DNA from: Antrodiella citrinella | Taxonomy: Eukaryota > Basidiomycota > Agaricomycetes > Polyporales > Steccherinaceae | Direction: 5' to 3' | NCBI GenBank assembly: GCA_004802725.1 | Contig: SGPM01000084.1 | Span: 25,730-89,729, forward strand | Length of the DNA: 64,000 nucleotides | In this document: positions 10,557-21,676 of the stretch, piece after piece | How the letters are laid out: each line of letters begins with the position of its first letter | Numbering within the stretch: the first letter of the stretch is position 1 | Made by a program: the position numbers and the translations under genes | Notes under the pieces: generated by a model | What the model was told of the DNA's origin: nothing | Databases searched by the model: none | Seen by the model: the letters and a program-made list of their open reading frames with translations, nothing else

Positions 10557-12520
10557 CCTGCAGTGTGCTGAGAGATCTAGGTATGAGCTGAAGATTGCAG
10601 AGGATGGATCCGGGCAGAAGATACTAGTGGTCAGAGGACGGGAGAGCACGCCTAATCCTAATATTGCTAGTGATTGTATGGGCGCTTGTGATAGTGTGAA
10701 CCCAAATTGGGAAGGTGTTCAAGATGGCGAAGCTCCTTCGGCAGTTGCGATCGTCATCGCTTCATCTTCTCATTCCATGCTTGTATCGGGTTCTGGAACA
10801 AGAGAAGACTTGCTCGATACATCGAAAAAATGGTGAGGGGATTCGTGTGAGATGTTCGACAGGGCACATGTCTCAATGTGTCTAGCCGGTACAGAGCGGT
10901 CCGCCGAGCATGGCCGCATCAAGGAGAATTCCGATGCCTGCAGGTACATTAGATATCCACCTTGAAGTCTTCGACGTCAAACGACCTCTCAGTTGTGCTT
11001 GGGAGGCAACGCCACATCCAACCAGGTAGCGGACTTTGTTCCTAATCTGCTTTGTGACGCTTAAGATAGAGAATTCACCACAATGCACCGCGCTTTGATG
11101 GAAATGATAATCAATTGCACGCGAATATGGGTGGGGATGAGCGGTGGGCATGGCAGATATGTCCCCGTTCCAATCACGATCGCGAATAGGGGTGGGCGAA
11201 AAGGCGTGGTATCACTGTTATTCTCTGAGTGAGTGAAACGGCGTTTCCGCTCGCTCCGCGACAAAGAGGGAAGGTTCCTACACACACGACCATCTGAAGA
11301 CCAGAGTTGGCCACAGAATCCATGCTGCCACTAGCCATCCGGTATCTATCTTGTTTTTAGCTATAAGACAGATTGTTGCCGACTACAGGGGCCGCCATGA
11401 GAGAAAAGGTACCGGCATGCTCGACTGATGTATTTGTTGATCCCAAAATGCATCACCGTACGACCACTATGACGCAGCATGCTGCAGAGTCCTGAACGCG
11501 TCCAGTATAGCCAAGAGCTTGAGGGTGTGAGGTGAACGATCACGTTGTGTGCGAACGACGCGTGAAAACGCGTCGAGGCTGTCGTACGAATGCGCCGAGG
11601 AGGAGTGACAGTCGGTTGACGCGCCTGTGGTGTTCGCTTCCGTGGCCGTGGTGGTACCGGGTCGGTCGGTGCACACATGGGTATCAAGTGATGTCAAAAT
11701 TCGCCTTTTGCAGCCATCACACAAGCCTGGCGTCGGTGAAACGAGAAGGCTAGAAGCGTGTTGTATTTGCACAAAGTGGGAGCGGGAGGGGGATTAGAAG
11801 GCGGTCCCATGACTGAGGCGCCCGCAACGACACCGACGATCTCCAGGTCCTGACAGCCTCCCTCGTAGGTGCACAACGTTACAATCAGGCATGAGCGCAC
11901 AACAACAGCCTTCGAATGGGTGGAATCACAGAGACTGCAGATATAAAGTCCAGGCGACAGGTTCACGCGGCCGCACGGGGAGAGTGATGTGTTCTGTCCC
12001 AAAGAACTCCGGCCGTTGACGATGATCCTTCATCGAGTTGTTGGGTATTTATTGCGAGAACGCAAGCCCAAAAGAAGGGGAAGCCGATGGGAGGTGCCAG
12101 TGGCTGAGCGTCTTGTGTGGTCGTCTGCGGCTAAATATCCAAAGGCAGCCTTTGTATCTGCACAATTCCTCGTCGTTGCGTTCAACGTCGACAACGTACG
12201 TAGCGACAATGCTACGGAGGACAATGAGAGACATTTGTGGAGGATCAGAGTGCGGTATTGCCTCGGGCCTTGATGGCCATTGCTCGAGCGCCAGCGTCAG
12301 TGCGGACCGCTCTCTTCACATAGTCTTCACATCCGATTGCCCACGTATAAATTTCGTTTGCGCTCCTTCCGCCGTCTTTCCCTCTCACCCCCTTCCTCAA
12401 CGGCCAACGCCCTCTTGTCGTCGACAGATACCCCTCCAGGACCCACTCCAAAAGTCGTCCAAGTCGTTGCACACATTCCACACGCCTATCTATATTCCTC
12501 TTGGTATATTGTCGAGCATC
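10557..12520. other. long intergenic region without supportable gene
   Basis: About 1.96 kb between the divergent starts of guanine deaminase and the gene at 12521. No open frame shows a recognisable motif or coding-like composition. The last ~250 bp before 12521 are C/T-rich and look like promoter or leader. A perfect hairpin carrying two ACGCGT boxes lies at 11556-11575. Confidence 0.4.
11556..11575. promoter_or_regulatory. perfect inverted repeat with two ACGCGT (MCB-like) boxes
   Basis: An 8-bp stem (cgacgcgt / acgcgtcg) around a gaaa loop. ACGCGT is the MluI cell-cycle box bound by MBF in ascomycete yeasts; that role here is only inferred. It sits about 1 kb from either flanking start codon. 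Confidence 0.3.
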
Positions 12521-13428
12521 ATGCCTTCGCTCAGACGAACACTCTCGTCCCCCTCTGTCCGCCTTTCTCCCTACAGCAACCCATCGTCGTCCAGCACTAT
12601 CAACCAAGCCAATAGGCAGCAGGGCGGTGGTCATGGGCCTCGTCGCTCGTTGGGCTCTGAGACAGGGGGTCGCAGGGTACTTGCAGACATTGATTGGTGG
12701 ACAGTGCACGCCGGTCAGATGTTCACTCCAGGTCACGTCTCCCCTAGCCAGGTTCAAGACACGGAGGATGACGATCAGGCTGAGCAAGAGCCGCCTGTCA
12801 ACACTATCACCCTCGCAGCAGCTGTCCCCGAAGACGAATTCATTGCTCCTAATACGCTGTGGCACACCGCCCTTCCCGGTTCTGGAATAGGCGCTTTCAC
12901 TGAGCTAGCTCAAGTGCCATATGCATTTGGTGTGAATTTTGATGAGGTTTGTCCGTCCTTGCACACCTGTTATACTTCGCCACAGCCAACCTTTTTTGCT
13001 TCCATCTCGTAACTATTGATACTGACTGCACTCTATTCTTGCAGCCGGCCTTGTCTCCCCTGGCCCACTTCTCAGCTTTGTCTATCGCGGCCCGTACGCC
13101 AAGCGTGCGTCGCTCCACCGTGTCTTCAAGCTCGTCCGCGGAGAGCTCCCCTACGTCTACTGTATCCTCTTTATCCCCGATGGCGGACTTGGGCTTCTCC
13201 GACATCATGTCATCGTCGACCTCCAGTTACGGTTTCGATGCGGTTCCTCTTAGTTTCCCCAGTCCCTCGAGGCCATCGCGGCAAGGCACAATGGCGACGC
13301 GTTCCGTCAGCTATTCCTTCTACGAAGCCACCAGGGAGCGTGAGCAGAGGTTCGATGATATCCCTTGCTACCCTGCCGAGAGCTTTTCGTGCACAATGTC
13401 CGACGCGGATGATCTGTTCTTCCAGTGA
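12521..13428 (+). CDS. Ser-rich protein of unknown function
   Basis: Exons 12521-12946 and 13045-13428 (269 aa), intron GTTTGT...TTGCAG of 98 nt. I do not recognise it. The N-terminus is Ser/Arg-rich, followed by a compact block around DIDWWTVHAGQMFTPGH, an acidic stretch, and a Ser/Thr-rich C-terminal half ending SDADDLFFQ. There is no signal peptide or membrane helix. The frame is open for 483 nt upstream, but that stretch is C/T-rich leader-like sequence, so I start at the ATG at 12521. Support is consistent phase across one intron and non-random composition; it could be a lineage-restricted regulatory protein. Confidence 0.6.
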
Positions 13429-15383
13429 ACAACTCGCAAACGAACGTCCCCCATTCTTGAGGAGGAAAGTTGATGTTTATGCCCGCACGCCGCGCTCCTA
13501 GTGCTTTACGAACTCGTTCTATGGTCTCTACTTCATTCCACGACGACATCGCATGACCATACAGGATGTTTCCCATCCAGCTCATAGAAATTGCGCCCCG
13601 TTCCTCCGCCACGCCGTTCCACCATCCACTATCGATCTCATCTCGCGCCTCTCATTCACTCTTGTCGCACCCCACGCTCTCGACATTGACCAGTGGCCCA
13701 TCTTCCCATCATTGCCCGCGTTACATCCCAATCACCGCCTCTTTTTGCCCCCATGATACCTCTACCTCCAGTGCGACCCCATTCCACGCATTCCGGTTTT
13801 CTGCTTCGCATCTCGGTCTCGTCGCCTCATCTCACCTCAGTGGTGTTTGGTTCTCTCTTTCTCATGAAGAATGTTACGACCACAGGGCCTTGTTCTTACC
13901 AGTCTCTTCTTCTAACGGGCCTGTTCACACGAAACGAAGATGAGGAGCCTCTCACGGTCTACTTAACTCCTCATTAAACCTAGAAGATGTCGTTCTTCTC
14001 GGTACATATCTTACCACGCTTCCATCGCCCACACGACATTGTTCACGTCGGGTTTATTCCTTCATGTCCCTCTCATGACTTAAAGTCCCCGTTGCTGTTC
14101 ATTGCACACCTCCTTCCTCATTGCTTCACCGCATCTTGTCATTGATACACAAACCCGTCGCGCGTCAAAAAGTTCATTATTGTCGCGCCTGCTTTATTCA
14201 TAACATCCGTTGTGTCTGCCACTCCATCTGTAACAACTGTTATACCGCCTCCTACCCATGTCTTCCTGTCTTTTGTCATCCTTCCTTCCCTTCACCCGTC
14301 CATACCCCTCCCCTCATCCGTCCCGCATCGCCGTCCTGTTCTTGGTCTCGCTTGACGTCGACGTTGTACAGAATCCCTTGCTAGTAGTAGAAGAATTCTG
14401 TTCCTGTTACCCCGTCGTACCTCTATTGTTTCGCTTGTTACTCTCTCCGTCCATCAACGTTGTCGTCGCTTTCGCAATGCTTTTCAAGTTTCAACACCGC
14501 TCTTAGTTCAACACGCCTCCCTTCGCTTTTCCAAGTTCTCGCACCAAAATAACACAACACGTTGCTTTTGTTCGGTGTCGATCTCCTCCGGGTGTCAGAA
14601 ATTCAGATTGATGATTTGTGAACTGCCACCAACTAGTGACTAGTCTCGACCAACCAACGTTCAACCCTCATTAATGTTAAACCTCAAGGTGATTTGAGGG
14701 ATGTGTAATTTGCATTTACATTGGCGTACAGACCGGTCCAGCCGCCGTACACCACCTTTAGCTGAAACGTGGAATAACAAGAACAACAACGAACGGACGG
14801 ACATAGGATAAATCCACATTATATCCAACTCGTATTGTACTGGCCTAGACGCATTTCAAAATGACCAGGGGTAGGACCGGGCTGATAACAGCGCCGGTAT
14901 ACGGATATCATAACGAGAAACGAGATTGTGGGGTGGGTGCGCGCGCAATGCGTATTGCGCGTGTCCTTGTCAATGTCATGCGTGCCGGGTTGTCCTTCTG
15001 CTTCGTGTCTCCCGTTGAATGTTCCCAGTGATATAACCTTCGAGATTCGGGGTGGCCGGGATGGGTTGCGCCATTGCGTCAACGTGGCCAAAATGCGCGA
15101 TATAACGCAAGTTACGCAACGGCTCTCCTCGTCCCGGGCGCGACTCGGAAGGAGGAAAGTGAATGGAGAACGAACGGTGGCGCGGAAGGTGATAACGACA
15201 ACGGTGGGTGGACACTAGCGGTGAAGAGTAGGGTATCTTGCCAGCTCCATAGCGAGTATGTCAGATGGGGTGTCCTGCCCCGACCCGATCTCCCGCCATA
15301 CTCTCTCTTCTCTCCTCACGCCCAGTGACTGGAACGTATCTCATGGGTATCCCCAGCAACGTGTATACCGCGACGAGCGATCG
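13429..15383. other. convergent intergenic region, pyrimidine-rich
   Basis: About 1.95 kb between convergent stops. From 13560 to 14500 the plus strand is C/T-rich with scattered short frames of no family, like the tract after the LIM gene, and probably a long 3' UTR. From 14600 to 15380 nothing is recognised. Confidence 0.4.
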
Positions 15384-17324
15384 TCACCGATACATTCCCC
15401 CGACCATATTAGGCCCCGCGACCTTGCTGAGCGTAGACTCTCCCAGCGGACCGTACCGAGCCTGTACGGTCGGTATCTTTCCGCTGCTGTTGTTCGATGG
15501 CGGCCCCGGTGCAGGCGGTGGTGGGTGGGACGCACCACGGGGTGGGACTGTCGGCCTGGAAGAAGGCCCGGACACGGACGAAGGTGGGAGAGGCGGAGGT
15601 TGCTTGTACGGGTTCCCAGAAGCAGTGGGACCGGGTGGCGCCGATGTGGGCGGTGGTTTGGACGGTTGATTTACCTGTGGTTGTGTGGGTTGGCCGTTAC
15701 GGACTTTCCAAGCATTACGAATGTTATTTGAACGTGCCAGGAGCTGACCAAGCTTGGTTAGTTATTTTGTACGCGTTGCAGGTAGACAGAGGTAACGTAC
15801 TGTGTCTTTCTCTACACCATCGGCGATACTCCTGATAATCCCTTCTACGACAGACTTATGGTTTCCATTGGGCTTGTCATCTCGGAAACGCATCATGCGC
15901 CAACATTCGTTCTCTGTATCCCAGTGTACCTCGACAATCCGGTCATCAAGCTGGTCACCATTCGCTTTCAACCTGAGGAACATTCAGACCTGGATTGAAG
16001 AAGTATTTGTGATTGGACTCACTTTTCCCATTCCTCGTCGGACACACTCATCATATCGTAGAATTCATAGTTATTTCCGCCACTCCAAACATGCAGTTCA
16101 AAGATGGGTTTCGCAAAGTAGTCCGGCGCTGAAGGTTTGTTTGGTGACGGGGGGAAGCGCAGGATGAGCTTGAAGTCAACCGAGTTCTCTGACGGTGGTT
16201 TCCACTTCAATCTAGACGACACGCAAGGTCAAACGACATCCTGCAAAGGCAACTAAACACGCTACTCACACATTTTGATCTGTACCGGCCGCGTATGGTG
16301 TGTTAACACACGTGTAAATGAGACCGTCGTTCCCGTGTTGTAGAGCTGGAATGTCGATGCGGAACACATCGTCAGCATGGTATGACATTTGCACAGTCTT
16401 CACTTTGATTCTGGATGAGAGTGACACAAGCGGCGCAGACTGAGACGCAGTTCCCAAGCACAATGAAAAGCCAACTCACTCGAAAGGTTGACTATGTGCC
16501 ATTTGTGGGTGGTCTCTGAGCATTCTGGAGTATGGTTTATGAAACCACTCTTGCAGTCGCTTATGTGGCGTATATCAACATGAGGGCTAGTATATGACTG
16601 GAAAGCCAACTCACGCCGTAACGTTTGTCCAGAGGTCTCGCCATTACATTCTGATCGTCCACCACCAAGCAGTCGAAAGCCAGATATCGCAAAGTTTCCT
16701 GCGATACGAAGATCAGCAGCGCACTAAAGATGTTGAGTGGCGTCCAAGAGTGACACACTTGCTTTGTGAGAGGATCGACGTCGACGACCAGCTCCCCGTC
16801 AACAATAGTATTCCGCAGAGGCTTCAGAGGGTCCGCATGATGCGGAAAGAATAGGCCAGTTAGCTGACGATATGAATTGTGGCGGTCAATCTAGCAAGGC
16901 ATTTCAATGTTGGTGAGTAGACTAAAACTGATGCAAACTCACAAGGTAGACTGCCTGTTCCTGCGTAACGAAATTCGTCTGAACCAACAGCAGAACCCGA
17001 ATACCATCCGACTTTTCGCATACCCAAAAGCTATTGTACACACACTGTTTGGTCAGACACCCGCCACAGCAGAGACTGCGCCACTGGTTACTCACTCCTT
17101 TTGCTCCAATTTGTCCAAGTCGCCTGTTCCGAAACTGACAGGCTGACTACCGGGGAACCTGGTGTGAAGCAAAAACCAACTTTAGCCTAGTCTGGAGTTG
17201 TGGTCGTCAGACCGACGAACCTCTCATGCTCGAGCTTGCAGAGACTGGCGACGAGCTGCTTCAGCCACTGTTCCTGCTCGGATCTCTGAGGGACGGGGTT
17301 TCCAGGAAGGTCTGGTATGGGCAT
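15384..17324 (-). CDS. CEG1: mRNA-capping enzyme guanylyltransferase subunit
   Basis: Transfers GMP from GTP to the 5' diphosphate of nascent Pol II transcripts. Ten exons in coding order: 17324-17221, 17158-17096, 17030-16943, 16890-16759, 16698-16615, 16559-16480, 16410-16270, 16211-16023, 15972-15801, 15752-15384 (473 aa), all in phase. The nucleotidyltransferase motifs are in order: I, EKSDG (covalent Lys at about residue 62); IIIa, VDGELV; IV, LAFDCLV; V, LKWKPP; then an OB-fold with NGDQLDDRIVEVHWD. The C-terminal ~100 residues are Pro-rich and end in a conserved-looking GPLGES block. As in fungi, no RNA triphosphatase domain is fused. Confidence 0.95.
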
Positions 17325-17797
17325 GACAGATATAGGGTCGGGACCGTTACAGTATCCGGAGCGTGAAAGAGTCTGAGAGAGAAACAGGAGGATGTCACTT
17401 GACGGCCGAACGTCTGATGGGTCGATGTTTTGTACACGGCGAGCTCGAGGAGAAAAGTAACAGTATAGCCTCCGACGAGGATTTTCAGTAAAAGCTTATC
17501 GACATCGAGTCAGACCGAGACACTACTACCCCGACCTCATTGAACACACATTGCTGTACAATCAACCGCGGAATCTCTCAAATTGTTCATCGCTGTTGCT
17601 CAGGAAGGGTGATCATGCATGCATTACGGGAAAACGCCATCTAAACAGAAGCTGTCGTCGTTTCTGAAGGAAGATATGATACAGTCATTACTTATACGCA
17701 CACTGCGGTATGACGCAGAGAACATCGCGATCACAAGAGGAAAGAGGGACAACGGAAAGCTAGGGACAACATAAAGACTTCACAGTGAATACATTGT
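17325..17797. other. intergenic, CEG1 promoter region and SKP1 3' flank
   Basis: About 470 bp between two minus-strand genes. It should hold the CEG1 promoter and the SKP1 3' UTR. No other feature seen. Confidence 0.4.
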
Positions 17798-18577
17798 TTA
17801 CCGATCCTCAGCCCATTCCTGTACGAAATGTATCAGCACGAGCACTTGTCATAAAAGAGTAGAGTCGACTTACATTCTCCTTCTTGATTTGAGCCTGCAA
17901 AAAATACGGAGAATGAGTAAAGCGTGAGCTGCGCACAAGTATAGATACGCACCTCCTCCTCAGGCGTGAAATCGTTGACGATGTTGAAGAGCTTGCGGAT
18001 CTCCTCAGGTGTCTTACCCTTGATCATATTCGCGACGGTCTTGCATCCAACGTCACTGTAAATAGCATGGGCATCGTACGCCACGATAGACTCTGAGGAC
18101 GCTGGCACTTACAGAAGAGGCTTGATGTCGAGGTAGTTCGCTGCCAGGATGATCTCGAAGAGCATCTCCTGATCGACAGTTATGAATTTTTGATCCCACT
18201 CGTTGATGTCAGTAGTGCGCTTTCGCGAGTCATCCTGGTTCTGCTCAGCGTCCGCATTCGGGAGCGGCTCGCCCCGATGATGCTCGCAGTACTCGAGGAC
18301 CTGGAAGAGCGACGTGATCAGTGCAGTGAGAGACGATCCAAGCAAGGCCAAGTGCCTACTGACCTTCTTCAATACGCTTGAGGAGACGTTAGGGAGAGGA
18401 ATGGGTTGATCGCTCTCGCCGACGTCTGCAAAAGAAGCACAGTTAGGAGAGGGCGTCAGAGAGCGATGGGGTGCGGGGTCGCTCACCCTCGAGCATGTTC
18501 TTGATGAGCACGCTGCGCTCAGCGACCTCCTTGTCGACGACGAACTGCTCGCTGTCAGAAGTAACGAGGAGAACCAT
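17798..18577 (-). CDS. SKP1: SCF ubiquitin-ligase adaptor Skp1
   Basis: Links cullin to F-box proteins in SCF E3 ligases. Exons in coding order: 18577-18487, 18425-18364, 18300-18113, 18055-17953, 17894-17874, 17818-17798 (161 aa, the usual family length). Visible blocks: N-terminal BTB/POZ strand (VTSDSEQF), [28 protein letters not shown], and the F-box-binding C-terminus [13 protein letters not shown] with NEWAEDR. The two terminal coding exons are only 21 nt each. The start lies 216 bp from the divergent bL27m start. An F-box protein is encoded at 48500 in the same window. Confidence 0.97.
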
Positions 18578-18793
18578 TGCGTGAGATGAGTGATTAGGAT
18601 GAAGGAGATGTGTGTGTTTGTGGTAGGAGGAAGACTTGAGGAACGGCGACATGGGGCCTCGCCACTGCCTGATTTTGTCCCACCCACCGCTTACGTAAAG
18701 CGTATCCCTACGTATAGGCGTCTATCCGTTTCTTATTCTTTCTAGTCTGACTCTGACCTCCTCCTTTTTGTTCTCCTTTTCTCCAAGACAACC
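18578..18793. promoter_or_regulatory. compact bidirectional promoter, SKP1 / bL27m
   Basis: Only 216 bp separate two divergent start codons of housekeeping genes, so transcription of both must initiate here. Pyrimidine-rich leaders flank each ATG. No clear TATA box is seen. Confidence 0.45.
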
Positions 18794-19405
18794 ATGTCGT
18801 TGTTTGCGAGGTGTGTCGGCATCGCTCGCAGTCCTTTCTCGCCACTGGGTACGTGCTATTATCTCCTTGTCTCGTCCAAGCACTGACAACCCTTGCACCA
18901 GGACTCGGCTCTGTACGTACTGCGACGAAACGTGCTGGAGGAACCGTCTCGAATCACGGAGGCTCTCCAGGAAAGCGCTTGGGAGTCAAGAAGTTCTCGG
19001 GTGCGCTGTCCTATTCTGTAACATCTATCGATATCGAGTCATCTGACCCCGTACGACCATACACAGATCAGTATGTCATTCCTGGCAATATCATTGTTCG
19101 CCAACGAGGCCAGCAATTCCATTGCGGACAACATGTACGCCACACCCCCTTTCCTTTTTGGTTCTCTGTGGCTCACGTTGGAAACTTTGCAGGTCGAAAT
19201 GGGACGTGACCACACCATTTACGCCGTCGCACCCGGATTCGTTCGCTTCTACAAGCAAAAATGGGGCATGAAGGAGCGCAAGTACGTAGGACTAGTGTTG
19301 AACAGGGGCGAGAAGCTTCCGAGGGACGAGACTGCTGAGGGACGGAGCCGCTTCTTCGACTTTGTCAACCTGAAGGAGGTCGTCGACGACGTGCCCGCAT
19401 CATGA
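18794..19405 (+). CDS. MRP7: mitochondrial large-subunit ribosomal protein bL27m
   Basis: Exons 18794-18848, 18902-19000, 19067-19134 and 19193-19405 (144 aa). The first ~25 residues are Arg/Ser-rich without acids, as in a mitochondrial presequence. The bL27 core is clear: [53 protein letters not shown]. bL27 sits at the peptidyl-transferase centre. The extra ~50 C-terminal residues are usual for fungal mitochondrial forms. Confidence 0.93.
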
Positions 19406-19833
19406 CACCTAAGTCAAGCACTCGACAGGACTTTTTGAGTCCCAACCGGTCCTTGCTGTACTCTGCGTGGCGCAGTGAAGCTGCGTACAGTTGGAACCTT
19501 TGCAAGCAAAGCACTTCGAGCTGAGCACTGCTCAATGGTGCCATTCAGAAGGGCACTCATTACTGGTAATTAACGTTGGCACCAGGTTCAATATATTAGA
19601 CGTATACATGGATAATCATAATCCGCCTTTGCACTATCGCACGCTATGAACTGCGACTCTGCGCGACAGAGATGAGATCTTGTCAATGTTCTGTACGAGA
19701 GGTGGTGTTTGGAGATCTGAGACCAAATTTGACCCATGGGAATGACGCGGCTTGTCTCTCAACCGCCACAACAAGAACACCAGACTGGTCGCGCGACACG
19801 CTGTTTTGTTCTTCCCTCCCTACAAATTTAGCT
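19406..19833. other. intergenic, no gene seen
   Basis: A 428-bp spacer between tandem plus-strand genes: 3' flank of bL27m and promoter of the phosphatase gene. No motif recognised. Confidence 0.4.
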
Positions 19834-21391
19834 ATGGCCGACGAGCGTGTGCTCGTTCAGATCGCGTCGTACAATACGAATCTGCAAGCGGAACGCGGTC
19901 TACCACAAGACCTTGTAGATTGGCTTGCACCGACCCTCCAAGTCTCCCAGTTTTTGTCTCGGGAGCCTCGAGCACCCGATATCGTAGCTGTCGGTTTTCA
20001 GGAGCTTCTACCCCTTCACCTTGGATGTGAGTTTTACTTCATTAGTCCGCTATGGTTATCAGGATTCATTGTGTGGGTGTACAGTATCCGGCCTGTCGAA
20101 GAAGGTGATCGAAAGCCGCAACGCGCTCATCCTATCTCAAATCGAAGAGCACGCTCCCAACAAGGAGAAATACACCCTCATCGCCTCTATTGTGAACGTC
20201 GGCGTAGCCCTGCTTGTGTACGGGCGAGACGACGGCGTAGGCAAGTGGGTGCAAGACGTCCAGACGCAATGGACCGGCTGTGGACCGGCGTACATGGGCA
20301 ACAAAGGCGCAGTGGGGGTGCGGTTCCGCGTGCCCACACCGGAGGGAGGCGTTGGAGAGGTCTACACGTACGTCACTACCGCGCCTTGTACTATCCCATC
20401 TCAGTTGGAATGGAATTGTCATTCGGGGGAGCAGATTTGTGTGTGCACACTTGACTGCGCATACGCACAAGCTCGCGCAGCGCATAAACGACTACCATTA
20501 TATTGTCAGCTCCTTGCTCTTCGATCCCCTCCCAGGCTCCTTCTCGAATGAACCTACGACTATGCACTCTACGTCCCACCTCTTCTTCTTCGGAGACCTC
20601 AACTTCCGGTTCACGTCACTCCCTGGCATCGAGTCCCACATGCCTCGGGCACAGGTGGACTCGGCACTGGAAGTGCTGTTGCATGACGATGCTTCGCGGA
20701 AAGAGCTCGTGAAGCTCGACCAGCTCAGCATTGAGCGGGACGTGAAGAAGTCTATTTTCGCAGGTCTGAGGGAGGGAGAGTTCTGGAGGTTCAAGTGTAC
20801 ATATAAGTACAAGCTTGGGGAGGTTGATAAATACGAGTAAGTTGCTTCAGTATGTTTCACCCTCCTTGCTATTCTGACTGAACCTCTCTTACCTTACCAG
20901 TTTGAAGCGGCATCCAGCGTGGACAGATAGAATCATGTATACCACCTACACAGATTCCCCCGAGACACCAGACCGTTCCTCAATCTCAAACGCTCTATAC
21001 ACTTCCATTCCATCATACACCACCTCGGACCATGTACGTCCCCCAGCTCACCCACCTTCTTCTCTCTCTATGTCTTATCACAAACTAATCTTCTTGTCCC
21101 ATACAGAAACCAGTCGTCTCCATCCTCCTTCTCCCACTCCCCTCTCCCATCTTACAATCCCCGCCCGTTCTGCGCCTCCCGGCGCACTACCAACCCCTCC
21201 CCGACCGCCTCGCCATATTGAAGAGGTACACCGGCCGCTCTCTGGACAGGCTGATAGGCTACACATGGTGGCTGCTCACTATGTTCGGTGCAGGGTCTGC
21301 GATCATGGGGATTGGGAACTTCGTCTTGGGGTTCGGGGTGTGGAGTTGGTTTAAGTGGAAGGTTGCCGAACAGCGTCGGGTGGCTGTTTGA
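19834..21391 (+). CDS. INP54: tail-anchored inositol-polyphosphate 5-phosphatase
   Basis: Removes the 5-phosphate of PI(4,5)P2. Exons 19834-20026, 20085-20367, 20435-20836, 20901-21033, 21107-21391 (431 aa). Blocks in order: VGFQELLPL, GPAYMGNKGAVGVRF, CAHLTAHTHK, FFGDLNFRF (catalytic/Mg-binding signature), KRHPAWTDRIMY (second signature, with Thr where Cys is usual), TTSDHKPV. The last ~45 residues contain one hydrophobic segment rich in Trp and Gly (WWLLTMFGAGSAIMGIGNF) and a short basic tail. That matches a C-terminal anchor as in yeast Inp54, which sits on the ER; localisation is inferred. Confidence 0.9.
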
Positions 21392-21676
21392 ATACACCAA
21401 TTGGCTCTTTTTTGACTTACTGTTTATGCTGCGCGGTTTGGTTGTGATACTCCCATATGTACGGACCGTAGGATAGATAAGTATGCTCTGATTTATTGTG
21501 TATATAATGGATGTAAGTAGAGAAATTGCATGGACGACTCGAATCAATAAGCCAAGAATGAATGAACGCAGAAAGGTGCGACTCGGATACATCTATCTAT
21601 ATCTTACAAAGTGCGACACCTTTGTTTATGTTCAGGTCTTTGCAGCGACAAGCAGTGTCCACCCTCTCTATTGTGT

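Noticed and set aside
12038..12520. In-frame upstream extension of the Ser-rich gene
   Set aside because: Composition matches a C/T-rich leader, with no conserved block; the ATG at 12521 begins the coding-like sequence.
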